Shown one piece after another: positions 55,459 through 63,860 of a stretch of 64,000 nucleotides of DNA. The DNA comes from Marinobacter salarius (GTDB lineage Bacteria > Pseudomonadota > Gammaproteobacteria > Pseudomonadales > Oleiphilaceae): contig NZ_CP136693.1 of the NCBI RefSeq assembly GCF_032922745.1, positions 744,001 to 808,000 on the forward strand, read 5' to 3'. The first letter of the stretch is position 1. Every line of letters begins with the position of its first letter. The notes beneath the pieces were generated by a model. The model saw only the letters and a list, made by a program, of their open reading frames with translations, was not told the origin of the DNA and did not search any database. The position numbers and the translations under genes were made by a program.

Positions 55459-55474
55459 AGCAGGCACTGTGCCA
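55459..55474 (-). promoter_or_regulatory. Sigma-54 promoter of dctPQM-bdhA-aacS
   Basis: On the minus strand: TGGCAC-AGTGC-CTGCT, matching TGGCAC-N5-TTGCT with GG and GC at the required 10-base distance. Transcription would start near 55448, leaving a leader of about 160 bases. A run of Ts and As follows upstream toward the activator gene. Confidence 0.8.
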
Positions 55475-55580
55475 ATCACAATATTTTGTTATTTATCAAA
55501 CAGATAAAAACGAGGAAAGACATCGCACATGACAGACAGTCCGGAAAACCGGACGCATATAGACATCCGTCGTAGGGGTT

Positions 55581-55618
55581 TGTACGGATAACAGGACAGG
55601 TGTCCTGATTTCAGGACA
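55581..55618. promoter_or_regulatory. Upstream activator sites for the dctP promoter
   Basis: TGTCCTGATTTCAGGACA (55601-55618) has perfect 7-base arms around 4 bases. A weaker copy TGTACGGATAACAGGACA (55581-55598) lies 20 bases away. They are about 130-170 bases upstream of the predicted start and overlap the last codons of the activator gene. The same motif occurs in front of the oligomer hydrolase gene. Confidence 0.75.
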
Positions 55619-57056
55619 TCTTGGCGAGTTTTTCGTAAAGCACCGAACGCGAAATACCCAGCAGTTTGGCTGCCCGGGTACGATTACCACGACTGGCGAC
55701 CAACGCTTCTTCAATTGCCTGGGCTTCGGCATCGGCCAGGGTTTTAGCCAGTGGACGCACTGGCTGTGGCACCAGCGATGAGGCTGGCCGGTTGCCATTG
55801 CGGGGCAACACCTTGAAAATGGCATCGGCGTCCAGCAGACCACCGTCTTCACCCATGGTCAGGGCCCGCTCCAGCACATTGCGCAGCTCACGGATATTAC
55901 CGGGCCAGTCGTAACCGCCCAAAGCTGCCACACCAGCGTCGGTGATTTCACCCCGCATCTCCAGACCGTCGCAGATTTCACCCAGCAGGGCCTCACACAG
56001 CACGCCCAGATCGGCCAGGCGGTCCCGCAACGGAGGAATAGGGATTTCCAGCACGTTCAGCCGGTAATACAGGTCCGACCGGAACTCACCTTCGGCAATC
56101 ATCGCCTCCAGGTTGCGACTGGTCGCGGCAATGACCCGCACATCCACCGAGGCCACCTTGTTGGAGCCCAGAGGCTCAATCTCACCTTCCTGCAACGCCC
56201 GCAGCAGTTTTGCCTGCAACGGCAGTGGCATATCCCCGACTTCATCCAGAAACAGGGTGCCGCCGTTGGCGAGCTGGAACTTGCCTTCCCGGGTGCGGCG
56301 ATCCGCCCCGGTGTAGGCTCCGGGTGCCACGCCGAAAAATTCAGCTTCCAGCAGGTTGTCTGGAATAGCCGCAACGTTCACGCCCACGAAAGGTTTTTCG
56401 GCACGGGTTGAAACGGAATGAATGGCCTGCGCCAGCACCTCCTTGCCTGTGCCGGTTTCTCCCAACAACAACACCGGCATGTCACGACCGGCCGCCAATC
56501 GGGCCCGGCGCTTCACCTCCAGCGCTGCGGGACTGGCCCCCACAAAGTCGGCGAGGTTGTAGCGAGTGCCACGCGCTTTCTTCGCCAGCGCCTTGCGGGC
56601 TGCGGCCAGATCCTGGTGCAGGCGACGGTACTTGGCCACCAACGGCGTCAGCGGTTGCAGGTCGTCATACAGCACAAACGCCACCGCCCCCATGATGCGC
56701 CCTTCGTCGTCATAAAACGGCAGCCGGGTCACCACCAGTTGTTGCTTGCTGTGCTCCATGATATCGAGCAGCAAGGGTTTACCGGTTTCCACCACTTCCG
56801 GCATGCGGCTCTGGGGGATCACCTGGCGAACAGGTTTACCGATGACGGCCCTGGGGTCTTCCAACCCGAGCAGATGGGCATAACTGTTGTTGATCCAGGT
56901 AATACGGCTTTGATGGTCAACCGCAATCGCGCCGGCACTGGCTTCCTCAAACATGGGAAACAGTGCCTCGATCAGATCCCTGGTCAGGCCACTCTTGTTA
57001 TTCTCGGTAAACAGCTCTGTCATGTACCCTGTACCACCGGGTTGGATGTTATTCAT
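55611..57056 (-). CDS. Sigma-54-dependent activator with PAS domain, regulator of 3-hydroxybutyrate use
   Basis: About 481 residues: PAS domain (~35-130, EEASAGAIAVDHQSRITWIN), AAA+ domain with Walker A LLGETGTGKEVLAQ near residue 198, the sigma-54-contact loop as GAYTGA (Tyr in place of Phe), Walker B GGTLFLDEVGDM, and a C-terminal Fis-type HTH (NRTRAAKLLGISRSVLYEKL). It lies between the two operons it probably controls. The start is uncertain: ATG 57056 (GGA 7 bases upstream) or ATG 57023. Palindromes TGTCCTG-N4-CAGGACA are its likely sites. Confidence 0.88.
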   Translation of the reverse strand: MNNIQPGGTGYMTELFTENNKSGLTRDLIEALFPMFEEASAGAIAVDHQSRITWINNSYAHLLGLEDPRAVIGKPVRQVIPQSRMPEVVETGKPLLLDIMEHSKQQLVVTRLPFYDDEGRIMGAVAFVLYDDLQPLTPLVAKYRRLHQDLAAARKALAKKARGTRYNLADFVGASPAALEVKRRARLAAGRDMPVLLLGETGTGKEVLAQAIHSVSTRAEKPFVGVNVAAIPDNLLEAEFFGVAPGAYTGADRRTREGKFQLANGGTLFLDEVGDMPLPLQAKLLRALQEGEIEPLGSNKVASVDVRVIAATSRNLEAMIAEGEFRSDLYYRLNVLEIPIPPLRDRLADLGVLCEALLGEICDGLEMRGEITDAGVAALGGYDWPGNIRELRNVLERALTMGEDGGLLDADAIFKVLPRNGNRPASSLVPQPVRPLAKTLADAEAQAIEEALVASRGNRTRAAKLLGISRSVLYEKLAKMS

Positions 57057-57134
57057 GGCAATATCCAGAGCACCCGGCGAACCGGGTGCAGAGACGGAAG
57101 TATATGGCGCCCCCGGAACAGGGGCAAACAATGC

Positions 57135-57157
57135 CGGCCCGGAACCTGCCCGGGCCG
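57135..57157 (-). terminator. Hairpin after the oligomer hydrolase gene
   Basis: CGGCCCGG (57135-57142) pairs with CCGGGCCG (57150-57157). Little T follows on the minus strand, so it may be a partial terminator between the hydrolase and the activator. Confidence 0.45.
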
Positions 57158-57170
57158 ACCGACAGGTGTG

Positions 57171-59285
57171 TCAGTCTGGAATCTGTACCTGATCGTCAGC
57201 GAACACGATGCGGTCGCCGGCATCCGGGGCAGGATCGATCGGGGTCAGGTTAGCCTCAGACAGAGGGGTGGCCATATCGCCACGCGGTACCGTTCTGACC
57301 ACCTGACTGGGCGGCAATGCCTGCTTATCGGCAAGGTTCGCCCACACCAGATCCAGGGCCTGGAAGAAGTAGTGATGCAGCGGCACATACCGGTCCGCAA
57401 TACCCGGAAAGCCGTTGAGGACATCCAGGTGATGGGCATTGAGAATCTCGTAATACCTCAGCTTGCTGTTGCTGCCCTCAACCCGCTGGTTCAGCCCGAA
57501 ATAGGGCCGCGAGGTGTGGTTGATGGGCAGGATGGCGTCGGCACGACCGGTCACAAAGACCGCTGGCTTGCCCCGCAGGTTGCCAGACGCGCGAATTTGC
57601 TCAACGCCATCAGCAATACGCTCTGACCATTCCGCGGCATCACCCGACAGCGGGCTTCCGGTCACGGCATCGGTGCCCAGGGCAAGGCTTCTCAGACACA
57701 GCAGAGCATCCAGACCGTAATCCTGCTGACTGGTGCTGGGCGATGCACTGGCACCCAGATTGGTGGGCTGACCTTCGGCACCGTCGTACACCAGATTCAC
57801 CCCGGCACTGGGGGGAATACCGTTACTCGCGGAGAACAGCGCTGCTTCCTGCGCCGCAGTGATCGGCGTGACCGCTCCGCCAGTCCCCGTAGCCGCCAGG
57901 CTGATGTCACACAGCCTGTCCTCAACACCGGCCTGACCGTAGGCGTTGGCATAGGTGGTGGAGATACTCTGGGCAACCGCCAGCCCGAAATGGACCGGTG
58001 CCAGCAGGTTCTGCTCCGGCTGGATACCCACTTCCTCTTCCAGGATGCGCAGCGCATCGGAGGCGCGGTCGTCGGTGGTAGCGCCTGTCACCAGGCCCTT
58101 GTTGGCCAGTGAGTTACAGATGTTCTCCGCAATCGTGAAGTTGTTGAATGTGGCGTTCAGTGGTGCCACATCACGCACTTCCGGTGCAATGTTCGCGCAA
58201 CCCTGATACACCGCCAGCGCTGTGGTGTAATCCAGCAGGCTGCGGCTGTGTTCGGCCAGTTCGGGGCCACTGCCCTGGCGGATGGTAAAGCTGGTATCCA
58301 CCTGCGGATTGACGTTGGGCTCCGACACCGCCACCCCGTCGATCAGCCCCTTATCGTCAAGCTCAGCGGCACGGACCGAAGCCCCACCACCGTTGGAAAC
58401 GCTGGACGCAATCACCAGGGTATCCTTCGGCTTCACCTTGATCACTTTGCGGCCATTACCGGTTTCCTGCCCGAATTCCTCGTTCAGCACATAGAAGCCG
58501 AACTCAATCGACTGCAGTACATGCCGCCCCCAGTCAGCCTCGGGGTTGGCCTTGGAGTGAGCGTGCTTGTAGGCGAAACGGTCCGGCCAGGCGGCATCAA
58601 AATCAGCCCGCGCCTGGGCATCCAGATCGGCCCGGAACTGCACCGGCTCATCCGCCTGGGTAAGAGTACCGTCGATACGCTGGGCAGAGTTGGTGGCCAG
58701 GTTGTGGGAACCGGTTCCCGTGCCCTTGTCGGTGTAGACCACGGCGCAGCCTTTCTTCAGGCCCCATTCGCCGGCGGTACCGATTGCGCCGTATATGCCG
58801 CGGGAGCCGGACGAGGGCGCCGTTACCATACAGGCCTGCTCGGGGTCGAAACTGGCCGGAACCTGGACCATCACGGTCACCGGCACATCACTGCCATTAA
58901 CCGTCATGTAAGCCAGGTATTCATTACCCGCAATCAGCCCCTCACCACTGCTATCGACCTGGGGACCAAAGAATTCGCCGTAACCACCACCGGGCACGGT
59001 GTCCACAAGAGCCCGATAGTTGTTGTAGATGGCCAGCGTCCGGAGTTCTTCAGGCGTGGGGTTGAGCGGATCATCAAAGGCCGGTGCCGTTGCACTGGCC
59101 AGGCCGCTGGCGCCAAGTCCACCGGTCAGGAGATCATCGGTGACGCCATCATACTGAGTGGAATGGACCTCTCCCTGGATGAATCCCGGGAGCTGGTTGA
59201 ACGGTTTCTTGCTGCTGCTGTCGTTGCAGGCGGTACCCGTCAGAGCCACCGCACCAATCAGCGTGTACTGAAATAGCGTTTTCAT
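57171..59285 (-). CDS. D-3-hydroxybutyrate oligomer hydrolase
   Basis: About 704 residues, the length of the 3HB-oligomer hydrolase family. It starts with an export signal (MKTLFQYTLIGAVALTGTAC); the Cys is not in a perfect lipobox, so lipidation is unsure. The likely nucleophile is Ser in LVIASSVSNGGGASVRAAE; PAVFVTGRADAILPINHTSR and the His in YEILNAHHLDVLNGFPG lie near the end. It would release 3-hydroxybutyrate from PHB oligomers outside the cytoplasm, feeding the TRAP transporter. ATG 59285 has AGGGA 7 bases upstream; a frame to 59402 would run into the promoter. Confidence 0.9.
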   Translation of the reverse strand: MKTLFQYTLIGAVALTGTACNDSSSKKPFNQLPGFIQGEVHSTQYDGVTDDLLTGGLGASGLASATAPAFDDPLNPTPEELRTLAIYNNYRALVDTVPGGGYGEFFGPQVDSSGEGLIAGNEYLAYMTVNGSDVPVTVMVQVPASFDPEQACMVTAPSSGSRGIYGAIGTAGEWGLKKGCAVVYTDKGTGTGSHNLATNSAQRIDGTLTQADEPVQFRADLDAQARADFDAAWPDRFAYKHAHSKANPEADWGRHVLQSIEFGFYVLNEEFGQETGNGRKVIKVKPKDTLVIASSVSNGGGASVRAAELDDKGLIDGVAVSEPNVNPQVDTSFTIRQGSGPELAEHSRSLLDYTTALAVYQGCANIAPEVRDVAPLNATFNNFTIAENICNSLANKGLVTGATTDDRASDALRILEEEVGIQPEQNLLAPVHFGLAVAQSISTTYANAYGQAGVEDRLCDISLAATGTGGAVTPITAAQEAALFSASNGIPPSAGVNLVYDGAEGQPTNLGASASPSTSQQDYGLDALLCLRSLALGTDAVTGSPLSGDAAEWSERIADGVEQIRASGNLRGKPAVFVTGRADAILPINHTSRPYFGLNQRVEGSNSKLRYYEILNAHHLDVLNGFPGIADRYVPLHHYFFQALDLVWANLADKQALPPSQVVRTVPRGDMATPLSEANLTPIDPAPDAGDRIVFADDQVQIPD

Positions 59286-59362
59286 AGGTTGTTCCCTGTT
59301 GTTTTTGTTAGACATGAGAACCCGGCGTACACGAACGAAGCCGGGTACCATGACAGGGGCCA

Positions 59363-59378
59363 TGCGTATCCTGTGCCA
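59363..59378 (-). promoter_or_regulatory. Sigma-54 promoter of the oligomer hydrolase gene
   Basis: On the minus strand: TGGCAC-AGGAT-ACGCA, with the invariant GG and GC at the right spacing. Transcription would begin near 59352, about 67 bases before the ATG. Confidence 0.75.
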
Positions 59379-59511
59379 ATACAGCAGAACGTTGATTTTC
59401 ATTGCTTTTTCTTGGAATCGCTCTAATTCTCAAGCACTATTTCCGGATTTCCGGACAGTGGTTAGAGGGGGAGGTGGGCGGAAATGCCCTCTACGGGCCG
59501 TCTCGCGACAT

Positions 59512-59548
59512 TGTCCTGAAGCCAGGACAGTGTCCCGTTTTCAGGACA
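59512..59548. promoter_or_regulatory. Tandem activator sites upstream of the oligomer hydrolase
   Basis: TGTCCTGAAGCCAGGACA (59512-59529, perfect 7-base arms) and TGTCCCGTTTTCAGGACA (59531-59548, one mismatch) are 19 bases apart, nearly two helical turns. They are about 160-195 bases upstream of the predicted start, a normal distance for a sigma-54 activator. Confidence 0.8.
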
Positions 59549-59629
59549 GCGCTGAGCACCGCACAATGCATCCGTGGTCATATTCGAGACGTATAAGTCT
59601 TCGTTTCCGCCCGGATGAACGGAGAGTCC

Positions 59630-60517
59630 ATGCACATCAACCGCCTGCTGGCATTGGCCGCCAGCACCTTGCTATCTGCCTGCGCCTCACACCTGAACGC
59701 GCCAGCGGAAACGGTGTCGGTACCCGATACCGGCTTTCGCACCACAACTGGCATCACCTATTCCCCGGACAACTGGCCTCAGGAGCTCCAGGCGGATCTT
59801 TATCTGCCAGACAGCCCCGACCCCGCACCTGCAGTACTCCTGGTGCATGGCGGTGGTTGGGAACGGCGTTCGCGGAAGGACATGACATGGATCGCAGAGC
59901 ACCTGGCCGGCCGGGGCTTTGCCGTGATGAACATTGATTATCGGTTTGCACCTGAACACACCTTCCCGGCGCAACTCCACGATCTTCAGATAGCCATGAA
60001 CTGGCTTCATGCCAGGGCGGGAGCCTACAACCTGGACCGGAATGCGATCAGTGCATTTGGCTTTTCTTCCGGCGCTCACCTGGTCAGCTTGTTGGCCGTG
60101 ATTGCCGAAAGCCAACACCCGTTGAACCAACCACACGGAGGCGCGGACGCGCGGCCGGTGGCTGTTGTTGCCGGTGGCTTGCCAGCCGACCTGCGAACCT
60201 TCGGGTCCGGAAAGCTGATCCGTCAGTTCCTGGGCGGTGATCTGCAGGACATTCCGGGTGTTTATGAGGCCGCCTCGCCGATCACCCACATTACCGCCGG
60301 CACGCCTCCGTTTTTCCTGTTCCATGGCGCCCAGGATATGCTGGTGCCTGCGGATCAGGCGCGGGATTTTCGGGCACGCCTTGCGGAGCATCACGTTGAG
60401 AGTGAGCTTTACCTGATGCACCTGCGAGGCCACATCACCAGTTTCCTGACGGCCGGCAATGCTGTTGAGAAAGCCACAGACTTCCTGATCCGGCACACGG
60501 AAAAGCGGCCGGAGTGA
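59630..60517 (+). CDS. Lipoprotein alpha/beta hydrolase (carboxylesterase, HSL-like)
   Basis: About 295 residues. Signal MHINRLLALAASTLLSAC with lipobox LSAC. Oxyanion motif LLVHGGGWERRS, then NIDYRFAPEHTFPAQLHDLQ, nucleophile GFSSGAHLVSLLA, acid in HGAQDMLVPA and His in LRGHITSFL. Likely an envelope esterase. It is divergent from the oligomer hydrolase, with the tandem activator sites between them, so it may belong to the same regulon. GGAG precedes ATG 59630. Confidence 0.87.
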   Translation: MHINRLLALAASTLLSACASHLNAPAETVSVPDTGFRTTTGITYSPDNWPQELQADLYLPDSPDPAPAVLLVHGGGWERRSRKDMTWIAEHLAGRGFAVMNIDYRFAPEHTFPAQLHDLQIAMNWLHARAGAYNLDRNAISAFGFSSGAHLVSLLAVIAESQHPLNQPHGGADARPVAVVAGGLPADLRTFGSGKLIRQFLGGDLQDIPGVYEAASPITHITAGTPPFFLFHGAQDMLVPADQARDFRARLAEHHVESELYLMHLRGHITSFLTAGNAVEKATDFLIRHTEKRPE

Positions 60518-60877
60518 CTAAAGAGTCACAAACGGAGCAATTGTTAATGCCAGGATGACAACGATGGCCAGGCAAGCCGCCAGGGTTGTCACCGGCTTGC
60601 GGCGAAGCCGATGCCAGAATCCGCCGACCCGGCCCGCCGCCAGATCCTCCTCGTAAGCGTCACGCTGACGCTGCAGGCGCTCCTTCTGGTAGGTCTGCAG
60701 CAATTCCCGGGCTCGTTGGGCCTCCTCATTGTCGTGGACCCAGAATCCACCCATGCTGATACCCCAGCGACTGGGAGGCGTCTCGTAGTAGGAAACGTTG
60801 TGCGTCTCGAACAGCTCGCGTATTTCGTCCGCCTCGTCGTCGGGGACGTGACGAAGGTTCATGAGGTGGTTGGTCAT
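60518..60877 (-). CDS. DUF6164-like small membrane protein
   Basis: 119 residues. The N-terminal domain resembles a ferredoxin-like signalling or regulatory fold (DDEADEIRELFETHNVSYYE, WGISMGGFWV), then a basic coiled stretch and one C-terminal membrane helix (TLAACLAIVVILALTIAPFV). I believe this is the DUF6164 family, widespread in gammaproteobacteria, function unknown. Tail-to-tail with the esterase, with no gap. Confidence 0.7.
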   Translation of the reverse strand: MTNHLMNLRHVPDDEADEIRELFETHNVSYYETPPSRWGISMGGFWVHDNEEAQRARELLQTYQKERLQRQRDAYEEDLAAGRVGGFWHRLRRKPVTTLAACLAIVVILALTIAPFVTL

Positions 60878-60976
60878 GGTAGGTCCGACACCGGTTTATG
60901 GGATACCCTTATCATCCTAGACCCTTATCCTAGCATTCCGCGGCGGCTCTCACCGCCCAGTCGATCAGGATACTCG

Positions 60977-62383
60977 ATGCCAGACAGCGCCATTCGACGA
61001 TTACTGGAGTTCGACAATCAGGTTCAGCGCGACCGCGACCAGAACCCGGTGTTCCTGCACCGGCGGGATCGCCGTTTTGCCCTGGACTGCCACAACCAGG
61101 GCGTCAGCCCGGGTCCGGATCGGTGGCTTGAACATGTCAGGCGCCTGTCCCGCCGTAGACCGACCGATGACCCGTTGAAATTCTGGCGAAGGGTGACCAC
61201 AGGTTTTGCCCTGGCGGGGCTCGTTGCCGGAACGCTGGCCATGCTGGGGCTACTGTTCTACGACGGTGGCCAGCGAATCAATCTGACGGTGATCCTGGCC
61301 TTCGTGCTGCTCCAGTGCATCCTCGCTGTGGTTACCACTGTCCAGGCCTTTGCCGGCTGGCAGCCCTGGCGCTGGCTGCTGAGGAAGTTTGCGGTCGCAC
61401 GCCCCTCGGGCGCCCTGCGAACACTGCAACCACTGTTAATGGCCCGTGCCGCCCATACCGGCGGACTGGCGTTTGGTGTCGCCGGACTGATAACCCTGCT
61501 GGTACTGGTGGTGATCCAGGATCTCGCCTTTGGCTGGAGCACCACCCTGAATACCGGCACCGACAGCTACTACCGCATGCTATCCGCCATCGCCACACCC
61601 TGGCAGCATCTGTGGCCTGCGGCGATGCCGGACCGCGAACTGGTGGATGCCACCCGGTTCTTCCGCAGCCAGTCTTCCACAACGACCGATCCGGCCCTCT
61701 GGGGGAGTTGGTGGCCGTTCGTGGCAATGGTCTGGATGATCTATGTCGTCCTGCCCCGGCTCGCTCTGCTGGTGGTGGCGATCGTTCATCCCCAAATGCG
61801 CGCGCGTAAGGCGCTCCGAGCCCATCATGGCTGGGTCGCCCTCCAGTACCGCATGGAGACACCCACCGTGGACACGGGCAATCGCCACAATGACGCCGCC
61901 GACCAACCGGATACGACAACGTCTGCGAAATTGCAGCCTATCCCCAGGGCCCAGGCTATTATTCGCTGGGCGGAAGCCGGCAGGCCAGCGCTGCCGCAAA
62001 CCATCATCGCAGGAGACCAGGAGCCCCTCGCCGCCGGCGGTAGCGCCTCGCTCGAGCACGACCATCACATCATCGAACTGGCAAACCAACGACTGACCAG
62101 TGCTCTCACTCCCGCGGCCATTATCGTCACCCGCAGTTGGGAACCACCCACCGGCGAGCTTGCGGATTTTCTACAACAGGCCCGCGAAACATGGCCAAGG
62201 CAGACCACCATTGCGCTGGTACCGATGGCAGCTCAACCAGACCAGTCGCCACCGGACCATCAACTCAGCCAGTGGCTGCGGTTTGCGGAGCGTACGGAGG
62301 ATGAGAGGATGGTGGTCAGCACGCCGATTACAACACCGCCGGATATCCTTATGCACCGCGCACTGCAGGACCAGGACGAATAA
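60977..62383 (+). CDS. DUF2868-family membrane protein
   Basis: About 468 residues. Cytosolic N-terminal region (RRDRRFALDCHNQGVSPGPD), four or more membrane helices (~80-280; GFALAGLVAGTLAMLGLLFY, LAFGVAGLITLLVLVVIQDL), and a large C-terminal cytoplasmic part. The family has no known activity, but is regularly found with a DUF3482 GTPase, as here. The stop overlaps the next start by one base (TAATG), so the pair is co-translated. AGGA lies 6 bases before ATG 60977. Confidence 0.85.
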   Translation: MPDSAIRRLLEFDNQVQRDRDQNPVFLHRRDRRFALDCHNQGVSPGPDRWLEHVRRLSRRRPTDDPLKFWRRVTTGFALAGLVAGTLAMLGLLFYDGGQRINLTVILAFVLLQCILAVVTTVQAFAGWQPWRWLLRKFAVARPSGALRTLQPLLMARAAHTGGLAFGVAGLITLLVLVVIQDLAFGWSTTLNTGTDSYYRMLSAIATPWQHLWPAAMPDRELVDATRFFRSQSSTTTDPALWGSWWPFVAMVWMIYVVLPRLALLVVAIVHPQMRARKALRAHHGWVALQYRMETPTVDTGNRHNDAADQPDTTTSAKLQPIPRAQAIIRWAEAGRPALPQTIIAGDQEPLAAGGSASLEHDHHIIELANQRLTSALTPAAIIVTRSWEPPTGELADFLQQARETWPRQTTIALVPMAAQPDQSPPDHQLSQWLRFAERTEDERMVVSTPITTPPDILMHRALQDQDE

Positions 62384-63810
62384 TGAAAGCCCCCGTGTTT
62401 GCCGTGGTCGGCCACCCCAACAAGGGCAAATCCAGCATTGTGGCCACGCTGTCCCAGAACGACGCCATTGCCATCGCGCTGGAGCCTGGAACCACCCGTA
62501 AACATCAGGCCTATCCGTTGGCTGTCGATGGCAAGACACTGTACACACTGGTGGACACGCCGGGGTTCCAACGCCCCCGGCGTGTACTGGAATGGCTTGA
62601 AGCCCACAGCGTGTCTGCCTCTGACCGGGCCGAAACCGTCGAGGCCTTTGTGGTCCAACACCGCCAGGACAACGGCTTTGTCGATGAATGCGAGCTCTTG
62701 CAACCGCTCATTGAAGGCGCGGGCATCATCTACGTGGTTGACGGTTCGGTTCCCTACAGCACCCAGCATGAAGCGGAGATGACCATCCTGCGCTGGACCG
62801 GCCGGCCGAGCCTCGCCTTGATCAACAGTATTGGTGAAGACGACTACAGCGACACCTGGGCCAGGGCGCTCGGCCAGTTTTTCCAGGTTGTCCGGACCTT
62901 TGATGCGGTTCGCGCGCCCTTCGAGCAACACCTCAGCCTGTTGCGAGCCTTTGGGCAACTTGAGCCGGACTGGGAGCAGCCCCTGGACAGCGCGACGGCG
63001 TTTCTCTCGGCGCAGAGACGGCAACGCCGCACCCAAGCGGCCACACTCATCGCCCGTAGCCTGGAAGACATGATGTCCTTCCGCGAAAAACGGACACTGA
63101 CCACACTCCAGACCAGCGAAATCTCCGATCACGACCTGGCCGCACAGTTGCGCAAAAGCTGGTATGACAACCAGAGAAAACGGGAACAGCACCTTCGAAT
63201 TGCCATTGAGAAGCTCTACGAGCATCACCGTGTACAACGACAGGAAGCGGAACTGGAATGGCACAGTGAACACGACCTGTTCAGCGAAGACAGCCACAAA
63301 GCCTGGGGAGTAAACCGCCGCTACCTGGCCACCGCAGGCTTCGGGGCCGGTGCCGTGAGCGGGGCCGGGGTGGATGCGTTGACCCTTGGCCATTCACTGG
63401 GCGCCGGAGCCCTGGTAGGCGGGCTGATCGGTGCCGCAGGCAGCTATTTTTACGGCGACCGCCTGGCACTGCCGGTGCTCAATACCGGTGTACTAAAAAA
63501 CGGGCTCAGGACCGCCACCTTCGGGCCTGTACAAGACAGCCAATTCGGCTATGTTGTATTAGGAAGGGCCGTTAATCACTGGTGGCATATCAGCCACCGA
63601 AATCATGCCGGCCGGGACCTGCTGGATCTTGAACCTGCCGATGACCATTGGCTTGAGCAACTCGACCGCAGCCAACGCCGGACCATCCATCAGGCCTTTG
63701 AACGTTGCCGGAAAAAGCGCGCCCTGGATGACAAAATGAGGATAGCCTTTATAGCCGCCATCGAGCAGTCGCTGGACGCCTACGACGATTGGCGGTTGAA
63801 CCGAACCTGA
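62383..63810 (+). CDS. GTPase with DUF3482 domain
   Basis: 475 residues. N-terminal Era/TrmE-like GTPase: P-loop VVGHPNKGKSSIVATL, switch Thr in EPGTTRKHQAYPL, G3 LVDTPGF, while G4 reads INSIGEDD instead of NKxD. The C-terminal DUF3482 half has a coiled region and a glycine-rich hydrophobic stretch (GFGAGAVSGAGVDALTLGHS, ALVGGLIGAAGSYFYG) that may insert in the membrane. Probably acts with the DUF2868 membrane protein; the role is unknown. Confidence 0.88.
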   Translation: MKAPVFAVVGHPNKGKSSIVATLSQNDAIAIALEPGTTRKHQAYPLAVDGKTLYTLVDTPGFQRPRRVLEWLEAHSVSASDRAETVEAFVVQHRQDNGFVDECELLQPLIEGAGIIYVVDGSVPYSTQHEAEMTILRWTGRPSLALINSIGEDDYSDTWARALGQFFQVVRTFDAVRAPFEQHLSLLRAFGQLEPDWEQPLDSATAFLSAQRRQRRTQAATLIARSLEDMMSFREKRTLTTLQTSEISDHDLAAQLRKSWYDNQRKREQHLRIAIEKLYEHHRVQRQEAELEWHSEHDLFSEDSHKAWGVNRRYLATAGFGAGAVSGAGVDALTLGHSLGAGALVGGLIGAAGSYFYGDRLALPVLNTGVLKNGLRTATFGPVQDSQFGYVVLGRAVNHWWHISHRNHAGRDLLDLEPADDHWLEQLDRSQRRTIHQAFERCRKKRALDDKMRIAFIAAIEQSLDAYDDWRLNRT

Positions 63811-63860
63811 CGGGGATGTTTATACTGTAAGGCTGCTCCATCACACAGCGAGGGATAAGT

